The position numbers and the translations under genes are program-made. From Allantophomopsis cytisporea (lineage: Eukaryota > Ascomycota > Leotiomycetes > Phacidiales > Phacidiaceae): a DNA stretch of 64,000 nt. Of this stretch, positions 45,672 through 57,817 are shown in pieces. Location of the stretch: contig CP103035.1 of the NCBI GenBank assembly GCA_024752435.1, forward strand, positions 1,860,001-1,924,000. Direction: 5' to 3'. The notes below the pieces were generated by a model. It saw only the letters and a list, made by a program, of their open reading frames with translations. It had not been told where the DNA came from and searched no databases. The number at the start of each line of letters is the position of its first letter. The stretch's first letter is position 1.

Positions 45672-46630
45672 TTACCTGGCCGTGTAACCTCCATCGACCA
45701 TCAGCGTTGTTCCAGTCACCCACTGTGCAGCATCACTGGCCAAGAATACGGCAGCTCCAGAGACATCCCCAACATGACCTAAAGTCTTCCAAGGATGAGC
45801 AGCTGTCAAAGCCTCCATAGTACCCTTAGCCACAGGGTTCTCGTCATCATCAAGAGGACCCCAGAGGGGAGTTTGGAGGACTATTTTATTAGCACAATTT
45901 GTGATGGATTCCACGAAATGAAATACGTACAACTAGGACAAATCGCATTACAGAGAACCCTGTCTGTAGCATAATCAACGGCAATCTGTTTTGTCATACC
46001 AACAACCGCGTGTTTGCTCGTGGTATAGCTGGGTGCTCCTGGAAGACCAATGACGCCGGCAGTAGAAGAGATATTGATGATCCAACCTCGCACGGAATCT
46101 CCACGACTGTTTTCTGGCAACGGGTCTTGTGTCAAGAACTGAGCGAGAGCATGTTTGCAGCCAAGGAATACCCCACGAGTGTTGACGGCAATTGTCTTAT
46201 CAAACACATCTGTTGAGGTCTCGTGAAGTCGGATTCCACCAGGCTTTCCTGCGAGACCTACGACGTCAATAGCAATGCCGGCATTATTTACGATTCTTTA
46301 TTATCGCATCAGTACCAAGCTATGGGTTTCGTTCGATGTTGAAACTTACATATCTAATCTGCCAAATTCTTTCACAGCTGTAGCCACTACCTGCTCAATT
46401 TCCTTCTCCTCTCTGACATCCACCTTCACAAAAATTGCCTTCCCGCCCTTGGCAGTGATGGCATCGACGGTGGTAGTCGTGAATTCGGCTCTCTTGTCAA
46501 CCGGAACCGTAGGCTGTAAATCTGCCACGACCACATTGGCACCCTCCTCAGCGAACGCAATAGCAATCCCTCTGCCTATACCCGAAGACGAGCCCGTAAC
46601 AATGGCTGTTCTTCCATCGAGTTTACCCAT
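45672..46630 (-). CDS. short-chain dehydrogenase/reductase
   Basis: Classical SDR, 284 residues in three exons (46630-46350, 46295-45931, 45880-45672) with introns of 54 bp (GTAAGT...TAAAG) and 50 bp (GTACGT...AATAG). The cofactor motif TGSSSGIGRG lies near residue 13 and VVVADLQ with Asp after beta-2 suggests NAD(H) preference. NNAG follows the first intron, INISSTAG carries the catalytic Ser, SYTTSKHA gives YxxxK, and the C-terminus ends WVTGTTLMVDGGYTAR. The GxxR at the start (KLDGRTAIV) is standard. It belongs to the 3-oxoacyl reductase/steroid-dehydrogenase-like pool, where substrate cannot be predicted. It lies tail to tail with the methyltransferase, 216 bp apart. Confidence 0.92.
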
Positions 46631-47518
46631 TATGCGCGCTGTATGATAACCTTTTAACAATTGTGTTAGACAAAAACCCAAAGCCTAATGAGTGCGAAAA
46701 CTGTAATTCTGTACACGGAATATATAGCAACTGTATAAACGGGAAAGCATGGGATGTTAAAGGTTATGCGCTGAGACAGTTCTCGGAAGTTTCGTAATCG
46801 CAATTGAAAGGGTCCAATGATACCCAAGGATGTTTCTCATCGCAGGGTTTAACGGATAGGCAGATTTATGCATGTGAGAGGTTAACTACTGTACACAGTA
46901 TATCGCTCATCACAACAGATAATGGGCCGCTCTAGACGTTGGATAGAGGGGGCTTTCGACGATCCTTGCCACTGTATCCTCGGTATCGTCGATGTTCACC
47001 ATATTTAGTCGTGTGTTAATATATTTTGGGATTCTTCACCGATATTAAGGTTTTTGCAGGCTACTTCGAGAGTGGGCTTGCTTAATGGCTTATGTAATCT
47101 GTATTTGAATTTATCTGAGCATCTCGGCATATTGGAGATGATAACAATCCCTTACACATAGTCCATGACTAGAAACTCCCTTAGTCAAATGTCAAACCCG
47201 CTTTTACGTGGTTTAATCAGGTAGCTACCTTTGATGCTATGCACCGCCATGATCAGTGAAACATGCAATAAGATAGTGCATTCATTCTAGGTCGCTGCAA
47301 TAGGAATACGGAATAGAGATCGATGATGGACTCTCAAAATTGAGAGCTCTGATAAAATTCAATCCCACCTACTACTTGCCAGTAGTCCATGCCCAAATAC
47401 CTAACTCCTTCCTAACCAAACGTAAGGCACCGTCTCAAGTCGATATCAACGGTTTTCAGGAAGATAACCCATCCAACTCTTCTAAACCTGCAACGCCAGC
47501 AATAGAATCAAGACCCAT
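46631..47518. other. intergenic region upstream of the SDR
   Basis: Promoter of the minus-strand SDR and 3' flank of the WW-domain gene. No open frame worth calling. Confidence 0.5.
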
Positions 47519-48403
47519 TCAATCCCTCAACCAAGCCCTTCTCTTCTCTTCCTTCTTCGCCTTTCTCTTCTCCTTAAATTGCTTCAACTCCTGTTTCGAT
47601 ACCTTCTTCCCACTTCTCTCCGCTTTCAAACTCCTTCCATCATGACTGTTCGCCGCAGCATCCACATCAAAGAATGCATTCATTTGCCTTTTGCTCTTGT
47701 TCTCGTCGTTGAAGTTATCCGGGTTTAGATCTGCGGCCTGCCACTTTCCAGTAAACCTATTGAATGCTCCCGTGGCAGCATATATGGCTGCAGGGTCAGA
47801 TACTGGTGTTGTTTCTGATGCTGTCTCTGCCGGCTGTGCGTACCAAGCAGTAGGATCGTAATCACCGTGAATTGCAGGGTCGTAACCGCCAGCTGGGCGC
47901 GAAGGAGGTGCTTCTGTAGGTGCTTGGGGAGCCTTGGAGTCAACGCCCGGTGGACCGGGTTGTAAAGCCTCCGGAACTCGAGGATTATCCCATTGTGTTG
48001 CACCGGTGAATCGGTTATAGAAGTAGAACGCCTGTGCCGTTTCCTCCCATACTGGTGCCCAACCGTCATCTTCTACCGGTGGAGCCTCAGCGGGTAATGG
48101 AGGTGCACCAGAGGGCAGGGGAGGTAGTTCTTCGGATGGTAGAGGAGGTGCTGCTGCGGTGCCATCTGGTTGTGAGGGTTCGGAGACGTGGTTGTGTGCT
48201 TCAACCCAATCGGCATCGTTCTTAGATGTTGAAACTTCTTCGCTCGAATTGTTTTCGCTGCTGAGCTTCGACTCTTCGACCTCTGAGTCTGTGGAGGCAG
48301 AGTTGATAGAGTTATGTTCTTCCACACATTTCGCATCACTTTGGGATGTGACAATCTCCGAGTCCTTCGATTCCTCCGGCTTCGACGAGCTTGTGTCTGC
48401 CAT
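47519..48403 (-). CDS. WW-domain protein
   Basis: Intronless 294-residue protein. An acidic Ser/Glu-rich N-terminus (1-80) leads to a polyproline stretch (86-109, repeated PPLP), directly followed by one WW domain (about 113-142) with the two signature Trp positions, an FYFYNRFTG strand pair and the terminal DNPRVP. A second, degenerate TG.WQ-like element (FNRFTGKWQAADLNP) occurs near residue 215. The C-terminus is a Lys/Arg/Glu-rich helix, KQFKEKRKAKKEEKRR, ending AWLRD. WW domains bind proline-rich ligands, and the adjacent PPLP could be an internal ligand. The layout resembles nuclear, splicing-associated WW proteins, but no orthologue is assigned. Confidence 0.85.
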   Translation of the reverse strand: MADTSSSKPEESKDSEIVTSQSDAKCVEEHNSINSASTDSEVEESKLSSENNSSEEVSTSKNDADWVEAHNHVSEPSQPDGTAAAPPLPSEELPPLPSGAPPLPAEAPPVEDDGWAPVWEETAQAFYFYNRFTGATQWDNPRVPEALQPGPPGVDSKAPQAPTEAPPSRPAGGYDPAIHGDYDPTAWYAQPAETASETTPVSDPAAIYAATGAFNRFTGKWQAADLNPDNFNDENKSKRQMNAFFDVDAAANSHDGRSLKAERSGKKVSKQELKQFKEKRKAKKEEKRRAWLRD

Positions 48404-49940
48404 GATCGCTGTTCATAGAGGGACGTTAAAACAAAAGAAAAGTGATATACTACACTCAATGGTGTATCCTCAGAGCCGCTGAGATGTTGCTTTGAGTCTT
48501 GCTACCACGAACTATGTGAGCTTCGATGACGGTGCCGGCGGCCTTGTTGGTGTGTATCTTACCTACTTTGCCAAAATGAGCGAGGCGCTCCGGAATATCT
48601 TCAGCCTTGTTGATGCCTTTTGAAGCCTTAGGCTCCACATCTGGTCCTCAAATGCTTGGAGCGTCGTCCAAATGCTGAAACGGAGACGAACGCAAGGGCA
48701 ACGCTTTAAATGGACTAAGCAGCTTGGGGTTGGTTTCGTCTCTCAACACTGTGCAAAATGGATCTACGTGAGAAGATGAAACGAAACGAGAGAGAGAAAT
48801 AATTCGTATTAAGCCATTAGCTTTGTCGAAAGGATAGTGGAAGAGGTGGACGCAGTTCGTGTGAGCTCAAGTAATGTGTGCATGTCGCAGAAATTTAGGT
48901 TCGGATGATATTTTGACAAAAGATCCTACTAAAAACAAGAGTTGAATACTCCAGAAGTGCCATCTTATTGTTATGGAGAAGAACCGGACCACAATATACT
49001 CAAGAAGAGGTCAAATTTGTCTATACTAACAGATACATCTACCAGAAGTGTCTGAATGTACAGATCGACAAAGCATTTGCAGACTTCGAGAAGATGCTGT
49101 ATCACAAACAAATATATCATGCATTCAGCCGAAACAATACGATTAAACTCTAAGGACAGTGGACGAATTCTTACAACTTTGTTGGAGGAGACAGAACACA
49201 AAAGGCTATATAGAAATCAACATATGACAAGAAGGATATACCGATACAGCTCGTATAGACATGCACGCATTAACTGGAAGGAGTATGTAGAGGTAAACAA
49301 AAATCTAATTCGAGATCTCTTGTCGATCAAACATTAAGCTTATTTGATTTCTATTTTTGTCTACAACTCACGTGTACGTCTACTTGAGAGGCCCAGCATA
49401 GAAGTTGAGAATCCATACTCAACAAATCTTCGTCTTCTTTCCTGCCCAAAGATCTTTGCGCCTTGACGACCTTATTGGCCTGACACCGATGTAGCCAGAT
49501 GAAGAGCTCGAAGATATCTTTCGGTCAGTGCTGATGGAGGATTGGTCACTTGCTTGGTGCGACAGGTCAAATCCTTAATCAACCCGCCACTCTAGCGCGC
49601 GCATCAACACTCGTAAAGCTGCAGTCAGTGCCCATGCATGCAAGTACATATGACCCTTTGCAGGTGGACCCGTATCGGTGCTTCCATCATACAAAATCGA
49701 ATCAATCCTCCTCTTCCTTTGGCTTCCTACTTTTCGTTGTTTGTATATTTATGTCTTTTTCTCCCGCTTTCATTGTTCATACAACTTATCTTCCACATTT
49801 ATGCTTTGACACGGTAAACAACAGTAACTACTGCTGAGCCGATCACTTTAATCATACTCTCATTTTCGAAGAAACCCTGCTACACAAAACACTTAACCGC
49901 CCTTTTCCATTTTCATTTTTGGGCTACACGGAAGACTAAA
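48404..49940. other. divergent region between WW-domain and GH16 genes
   Basis: About 1.5 kb. A 60-codon protein-like frame without ATG (48456-48638, minus) and frames at 48968-49337 (plus) are not convincing genes. The last 150 bp before 49941 are pyrimidine-rich, as in many fungal core promoters. Confidence 0.5.
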
Positions 49941-51153
49941 ATGTCTCTTTTACGATCTTTCCTTACCTCTGCTACCCTTCTCAACATGGTTATGGCCCAA
50001 AAAGACAACGGGGACGAATGTGAATGTTTTGTCACGAATGAAACGTCTGGGGGATATTTCCAATATCATAGGTTTCATGATTTCCGTAATATTACATCAA
50101 GCAGTTCACCACCAGCTCTGGACACGGATGAGGATACTGCAAGTTCAGCCTATGCTACATCTGATTTTTTTACTGGCGAAGCCTGGAATTCCGACTGGAC
50201 AGTTCAAACGTGGAACAATAGCAATGGGGATGATACGTTCCAAAACAATGCAACTGTATTGATGGTGAACTCTCCCAACAATGTTTACATTGGTGAGAAT
50301 GAATGTTCACGGTCGAGTCCAATCGGTGAGCTGACAAAAAATAGAACAATCGAATGACTCTAATCCTGATTACGACTCATACCTAACACTTCGGACCGCT
50401 CGAATTGATAACTTCCAAAGTAGCGCAGAATTCGATTCGAACGAGAGAAACTTCGAGCATCTCTCGGCCAGGTTCCTTGCGCGTGTGGTAGGATCTCCAG
50501 GAGCATGTGCGGGGATGTTCACATATCGTCCACCGCCAACGGAAGCTCCCAACGATGTTCAGGAGATCGATATTGAGATTCTCACCAGTGGTCCAAATAA
50601 TGTTGTGCAATACACAAATCAACCTAGCACTGATAAGCACGGCAATGTGGTATCGGATAGCACAGTGAATGCGAGCTTACCGAGTGGAGATTGGGGAGAG
50701 TGGAATGTATACCGATTGGATTGGATGCCGCAGGGAAGTAGCTGGTATGTTAGCGGAGTGTCTGTTGCAAATATTTCACATCAAGTTCCAGTCGATCCCA
50801 GCGGGCTGTTTGTGAACATGTGGAGTAATGGGGGGGATTGGACTGGGGATATGGATCCCGGAAACGAGGCCGAATTGCAGATTCAGTGGATTGAAGTTGT
50901 CTACAACGTCTCGGGAGACTATGGTGGTTATCAAAAGCGAGATTCTATCGGCAGTGTCGGAGTGTTGGAGAAGAGGAAGAAGCACCATAAATGTGGTGTG
51001 GTTTGTAGTGTTGACGATGTTGAGGAGAGTGGTACTCCAGTCATGCTTTACAACAACACTGGAACAGCAGCGAGCTGGAAGGGTGATGGAATGGGCACGT
51101 TGGTTATCTTGCCATTGATATTTGTGGGGGGCTTTGTGTTTGGACTTTTGTGA
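49941..51153 (+). CDS. secreted GH16 glycosidase/transglycosylase, probably GPI-anchored
   Basis: Glycoside hydrolase family 16 protein acting on beta-glucan or chitin-glucan links of the wall. Exons 49941-50292 and 50345-51153 around a 52-bp intron (GTGAGA...AATAG) encode 386 residues. A signal peptide (1-19, LLRSFLTSATLLNMVMA) is followed by an ECEC cysteine pair. The catalytic ExDxE signature is present as EIDIE (E191, D193, E195). WNVYRLDWMPQGSSWYV and VNMWSNGGDW are typical beta-strands of the jelly roll. The C-terminus has an Asn/Thr/Gly segment and a final hydrophobic stretch (LVILPLIFVGGFVFGLL) ending at the stop, which looks like a GPI-attachment signal. A Lys/His-rich patch (KKRKKHHK-like) precedes it. 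Several NxS/T sequons suggest N-glycosylation. Confidence 0.9.
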
Positions 51154-51540
51154 TGGGCTTGGATTATGACTTTAGCGATATATATGATAACTTACAATAG
51201 AGATGTGAAAGCAATGAAGACTTATTCTACCAAGCCAGATCTGCTGTGTCGATGCAAGCTGCTCGGATTTCATATCAAATACAGCTTCGAAGTAATTGAG
51301 ATATATGGATTACTCATGAGCGCTGACCATGGGAAGATAATGGTCCATTAAGAAATAGGCAAAACAAAGTATTCAGGGTAGAATACGACGGATTTTGAAA
51401 TCGAACGTTTATTGTAAATAAGCTGGGTAACACCTTGTAAGATAGGGTCCGACTGGCATCAAGTAGGACATACATGCCATGCCCACCACGTAAACTAATT
51501 ACAAGAAATGAGAAATGAATACAGTTTTGCCGAGAAATGA
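51154..51540. other. convergent 3' intergenic region
   Basis: Between the GH16 and GH11 stops. AT-rich, with no feature beyond 3' flanks. Confidence 0.5.
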
Positions 51541-53065
<1,525 letters not shown>

Positions 53066-53824
53066 TCAAAACACACTCAAATTGTAACCGTTTCCTTTCT
53101 TCAATGCCTTTTTCCATGCTGCTCTTGCAAGAATTCTCTCTCTCCACGCTGCCAATCTCGGGAAATCTTGCTCAAGGTCAACCCATCCTCTATGCACCAT
53201 TATATCTAGAGTAAAACTCAATACGAAATCCGGCTTCTTTGGCCCTTCCAACATGAACCATTCTTTCGCACCCAACATGTTATCCAAATATGTTAAAGCT
53301 TTATTCAGTTCCGGTTCAACAAAATAACTCTTCAGGCGATTTGTGATGAATCCTGATAGCCAATTAAAAGGGAACGGAGTACGTTTCTCTATCATTTCTA
53401 CTATCAAGCGGACCATCTCAATCGGGTAGAGTGTAGCGCTGGAAAAGGAGACAAGACTATCCTCAACGTAGAATTCACTGCTGTGAGTGTCACCTTCGTG
53501 ATACTTGCAGGCGTGATCGTAGGTATTCAGCAGGTAAGTCGTAATCGTTGTACTTTCACCGATGACAAGTCCATCCCCAGTCACTAGAACAGGACTTTTA
53601 CCGAGTGGATGGATAGTAGCGAGTTCTTTTGGCGCGTACTGTTTTATTGGATCGCGAAAGTATAAGCGCAGATTATACTCTATGCCGAGTTCTTCGAGTA
53701 ACCAGATGATACGCTGAGATTGGGAATTCTGAAGTGATGTTAATATCTTTCTATGGTACGATGAAGGAACGATACGAGGGCAACAAACATTGAGATGGTG
53801 GAGCGTTGGTTTTCTGTCCGACAT
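53066..53824 (-). CDS. glutathione S-transferase
   Basis: Soluble fungal GST conjugating glutathione to electrophiles. Exon 1 (53824-53789) and exon 2 (53728-53066) around a 60-bp intron (GTTTGT...CTTCAG) give 232 residues. The intron lies between beta-1 (LHHLN) and NSQSQRIIWLLEEL, the loop/helix that carries the catalytic Ser or Asn. Thioredoxin-fold signatures KSPVL and GESTTITTYLL (the E-S pair that binds the gamma-glutamyl group) follow. The helical C-terminal domain includes a membrane-like stretch LSGFITNRLKSYF and FVLSFTLDIMVHRG. The class looks like the yeast Gtt1/Gtt2 group. The intron is a multiple of three and free of stops, so an unspliced frame also reads through. Confidence 0.9.
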   Translation of the reverse strand: MSDRKPTLHHLNVCCPRIVPSSYHRKILTSLQNSQSQRIIWLLEELGIEYNLRLYFRDPIKQYAPKELATIHPLGKSPVLVTGDGLVIGESTTITTYLLNTYDHACKYHEGDTHSSEFYVEDSLVSFSSATLYPIEMVRLIVEMIEKRTPFPFNWLSGFITNRLKSYFVEPELNKALTYLDNMLGAKEWFMLEGPKKPDFVLSFTLDIMVHRGWVDLEQDFPRLAAWRERILARAAWKKALKKGNGYNLSVF

Positions 53825-54406
53825 CTTGAAGGAAAAGGCTTCATTCGATTGAGATTGAAATTGGGGAAGTAGTATTGTGTGCAGATTGCTTTTATATCAT
53901 CGCAGGCTTTGATGCTCTTATATATACATCATTCCTTAGCCTTGGAGAATAACATTCTCGAAATTGGGTAATTCTGACGTCTTGTCGTCTCACAAACATG
54001 ATTATCGTCTTATGTTCCTTGCATGCATTATTCTATCATAGCTTATGAACTGCAGTCTAATGATCAAAATCTGGCATTTCATTTGTTCTAGCCTTTTCTT
54101 TCATATACAGTAGAGAAAACACATTTCGTTTCAGTACGTTTGGTAATAGAAATAGAATTTTGAGTATGTAAGACGTCCGAATCTTCCGTCGGACTACTTG
54201 TATTCCGACCAAATGCATTGTTTGTAATATATCGTTTTGGGGCAGGAATCGAACCATAGTTAGTCAGAATCGACGTGACGCATACTCAGAATCCTCTTCC
54301 TATGTATAAAACCTTCCCGGAATGATATGTCTTTCTCCACTGTCGTTTCGGCTGTAGTTATACCGTTTTCCCTTTCATTATTTTGCACGGGTACTTTTCG
54401 CTTCCC
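53825..54406. other. intergenic region between GST gene and CocE relic
   Basis: AT-rich. It holds the GST promoter and a region where the CocE-like relic has lost recognisable sequence. No gene. Confidence 0.45.
53918..53927 (-). promoter_or_regulatory. TATA-like element of the GST gene
   Basis: GTATATATAA on the minus strand, about 95 bp before the GST ATG. Confidence 0.3.
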
Positions 54407-54805
54407 TTACGCGAGGCTCTTAGATTTTGGGAGACACCGAGTGCTGAATAACCTAGTAGGCCCGGAGCTCAATAATCGTGCGATGGAATCTGGGGCCTCA
54501 AATTTTTCAAGGCTGCTGAGAGCTTTTAGATCGATGCCCACATTTTCTAGTGTCATCATGGTCAGGAAAGGGTCTCCATTGAGCTTTCTGCCGAAGAGAC
54601 TGTAGCATATCAAAGCTGGAACTACATTATCAGGGCTTTTGTGAGGCGACCGATAAACGTCGGAATAAAGGATGCAGCCATCACGGACAGTGCCATTCCA
54701 ATTCTTTGGTGATACTTCAGTCTTCTTCTGCAAGCCTTTGTATTTGTTGATACCGATCTCAGGAGCTTCCAATGATCGACTGGCCATCTGGAAAGGCATC
54801 GGCAT
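54407..54805 (-). pseudogene. truncated CocE/S15-type hydrolase relic
   Basis: A 132-codon minus-strand frame whose middle matches the N-terminal domain of the intact hydrolase at 55554. RDGCILYSDVYRS corresponds to RDKVRIYADIFRP, VVPALICYSLFGR to VPAIIPWSPYGK, and LSSLEKFEAPD to TSGYEKFEALD. After that point similarity stops before the active-site region: no GNSW nucleophile motif and nothing of the remaining about 450 residues can be found downstream. The frame ends in a stop at 54407. This is best read as a 5' remnant of a diverged paralogue. A small expressed protein is unlikely, as it would lack a catalytic core. Confidence 0.7.
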
Positions 54806-55553
54806 ACTGTTACTAGGAATTGATGGGATAGTTTGCAGATGGGAGAGAAGAGTTGCATCAAGAATTAGGAAGTTCTGAAATTGGCAGAATACTAGCTATG
54901 AATGTGTAGTCCGAACGCATAGAAACTCACAAATGGGTATGACTTCGATGCGAGCAATGGTCTTTTGGAGCAATTGCGGTGTTGATATGCTCATTATTAT
55001 AGCAGCGGTTAGTACAAGGGGCCATTATCGATATTCTGATATTTTAGAACAGGATAGAATTGACTCTTGAGCTTGCTTCAGGTTTTCCTTAGACTTTCCT
55101 TGTTAGGCGCCGTTATGGTTTTGATAGTCTTTCGTCTTTCTCGCACGTGTTTGCTTGAATTTGCGCCACCACAGAGAAAACTCCATTCAAGTTGAGTGGT
55201 TTGTGGAGATCTCACACATCCCCACACGCCCCGCAAAGCATCTCCACTCGCTTGGCAATCCCATCAAGCAAGAAGGTTACATCTTATTTGTAGTCCACCA
55301 CTCGCATTCATCACCGCGACTCTCCATTGCAAGTCCTTAAAAATCCCTGACTATGATGTTATCACAATTCGAATAGTTGCAGCTTATAAAGCGGGGACGG
55401 TATCATGGTACATGGGTTTAGTCATTCCGGTACTTCAATAAGGCAGATGCTAGTAATCAATATATATTAGGCAATCCCCGACTCTGTATCCAAAAGAGTT
55501 TCCTTATTTCAGCATTACAACCCGTCATAGCAAACCAGAAGACCACCGCTACT
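54806..55553. other. upstream region of the CocE-type hydrolase gene
   Basis: Between the divergent relic and the intact hydrolase gene. It contains a TATA-like ATATATATTA at 55459-55468. A plus-strand frame (55155-55441) looks like chance. Confidence 0.45.
55459..55468 (+). promoter_or_regulatory. TATA-like element
   Basis: An ATATATATT stretch about 90 bp before the hydrolase ATG at 55554. Confidence 0.3.
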
Positions 55554-57375
55554 ATGATGAAAGAGAAATTTCCTGACTTGATTTTTACAAAGCTCCCGAA
55601 GCCCGAGGAGCATCCAATGTTCCATTGGAATGGCTACGAGCCTGGCTTGACCATACTTCCAAAAGGTCATGTGAAAGCAAAGAGTCGCAGGGCGCTCCCG
55701 ATGGATTTGGTTTATGATCGAGACGTTGCCATCATTATGAGGGACAAAGTTCGCATTTATGCTGATATCTTTCGGCCAACAGATTCGGAAGTACACAAGG
55801 TGCCAGCAATCATACCATGGAGTCCTTATGGAAAGACTGGAACCGGCCCTCAACAATACGATATCATGGGTCCTTTTCGTTGTGGTATCCCTTGGGACAG
55901 AACATCTGGATATGAGAAATTTGAGGCCCTTGACCCTGCTGAATGGTGTGGTCGGGGCTATGCTATTGTCAATGTTGACGCACGGGGAGCTGGTATGTCC
56001 GAAGGGGTCATTAGCATGTGGGGACAACAAGAAGCTGAGGATATCTACGACTTGATTGAATGGCTTTCGATTCAATCCTGGTGCAATGGCTCTGTTGCCA
56101 TGTCAGGAAACTCTTGGCTCGCAATAGCCCAAATCAACTTTGCATCCCGCTTGAAACATCCTGCTCTGAAGGCACTAGCTCCTTGGGAAGCTCTCACTGA
56201 TCCGTATCGTGATCTCGTGGCAAGAGGTGGAATGCAGCACAACTCTAAATTTCACGATTTCCTCGTAGAGGGCTGGGCTGGTAACGGCTACGGAGAGAAT
56301 ATGTTTCACATGTTACACCAGCGACCTCTTTATGATGATTTCTGGGCAAGCAAGTACATCTCTACGGAGAACATTGATCTTCCAATATATCTGCTTGCGT
56401 CTTACTCATCAATGCTTCATTCAAGAGGTTCATTTCAGACGTTCAGGACTGCCAAGTCACAAAATAAGTGGCTCAGGGTCCACCCGTTTCAGGAATGGTA
56501 TGATCTTTACAGACCAGAAATGAACGACGACTTGCAACGTTATTTTGACTACTTCTGCAAAGACATCAAAAACGGCTGGGAAGAGGATACCCCCCCAGTG
56601 CGCCTTTCACTATTAGGGTTTGAGAATAGTGAGGCGAGTACGATAGTCGAACGACCAGAGACTGAGTATCCCCTAGCAAGGCAAAAGCATCGGAAGTTCT
56701 TCTTAGATGCTAAGGATCAGAGTTTAGTCTCAAATCTGTCAGAATCTGTATCCATTATATCTCACGAAGGCCATGCTCTTGACGCTTCCTCAGTAAGAAT
56801 ATATGCAAGTTGTTCGTTTACTTTCGCTCTAACCAAATCTATAGGACTTTACACTATACTTCGATAAGTATACAGAATTGGCAGGCTACTCTAAAGTGAG
56901 GATCTGGATTTCATGCAGCGAACATAATGACATGGACGTCGTCGTGCAAATCCGGAAAATTTCATCTTCTGGACAATTGCTAGAGCACCTTAATTACCCG
57001 GTCCCAGTGTCTGTCGAAGAGGTTTCTAATGTGAACGTGGCTAAAACCCTCGGTCCGCAGGGATTTCTACGCGCCTCTCATGCAGTATCACGCAACGTTG
57101 AGCGCTCGAATGATATTGAAATCTTCTACAATCACGATAAGCGCGAGATTATCAAGCCTGGCACAATCGTTCCACTGGACATCACACTCTGGCCGATTGG
57201 AATGGTATTCGTAGCTGGAGAAGGCATTATGTTGCGTGTTGCGGGGCATGATATGTCCTATCCAGAGGTAGAATTACTCAGGCCATCAGAAGCGGAGGAC
57301 GCAAACGTAGGGAGGCATGTGATATATACTGGAGGACAATACGACTCACATTTGATAGTTCCAGAGATCACATAA
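55554..57375 (+). CDS. CocE/NonD (peptidase S15-like) alpha/beta hydrolase
   Basis: Alpha/beta hydrolase of the X-Pro dipeptidyl-peptidase/cocaine-esterase superfamily, which hydrolyses esters, amides or acyl groups. Exons 55554-56792 and 56845-57375 around a 52-bp intron (GTAAGA...CTATAG) give 589 residues. RDVAIIMRDKVRIYADIFRP is the usual opening strand pair; VPAIIPWSPYGKTGTGPQQ lies by the oxyanion hole; EWCGRGYAIVNVDARGAGMSEG and the nucleophile elbow MSGNSWLA follow. The LHSRGSFQTFR and KWLRVHPFQEWYDLY segments match the fungal branch of the family, where the catalytic His is expected in RVH. The C-terminal beta-sandwich (X-Pro dipeptidase C domain) begins around 420. No signal peptide, so intracellular. 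A second in-frame ATG follows directly (55557). Substrate unknown; detoxification is a common role. Confidence 0.9.
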
Positions 57376-57817
57376 TGTGGCGGGGATTGTATAGTTTTGT
57401 TTAATTCAAATCAAGTTATCCTTTAAGAACTGAAAGGCCCAAATCTGTGGATCATGCTGGGTTAAGCGTAGGTAGAGTGACTATTGGAAGTACAGAGTAT
57501 AGAAGATGAGGAAACATACAATTTAATTGTTTACCCGTATAGTCGAATCGATGGAGTGTTGACTACTGCTACCGCAGCTATTGCTGGTTGGAATCCATTC
57601 TGTAGAACTGGTTTTGCTCTCACTATCGATGGAGTTAAAGGTCTCATCATATCGTTGCTACTGGGTAAAGTTCCTACTATGTATGCATACGGCGAACTCA
57701 ATTCACCTGGACCCCTAGCCATAAGCTCCCACGCATACCGCGAACCCTTTTCACCTGGACTCCGCTACACCGGTGGGCCCAATTCGTCCACCATTTACCC
57801 GTTAAAAAGTCAACGGC
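57376..57817. other. intergenic region after the hydrolase gene
   Basis: A 124-codon plus-strand frame (57484-57858) begins without an ATG and has no recognised domain, so I do not call it. Nothing else seen. Confidence 0.45.

Noticed and set aside
48456..48638. 60-codon minus-strand frame with protein-like composition (ending SNISAALRIHH)
   Set aside because: Starts with GTG, has a stop four codons upstream and no ATG; probably 5' flank of the WW-domain gene.
48968..49337. Two overlapping plus-strand frames
   Set aside because: Tyr/Lys-rich short frames, broken by stops and without a known domain; too weak even for a pseudogene call.
54240..54262. tRNA T-arm-like GGTTCGATTCCTGCC on the minus strand
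   Set aside because: The flanking bases do not pair as a T stem and no anticodon or acceptor stem can be drawn.
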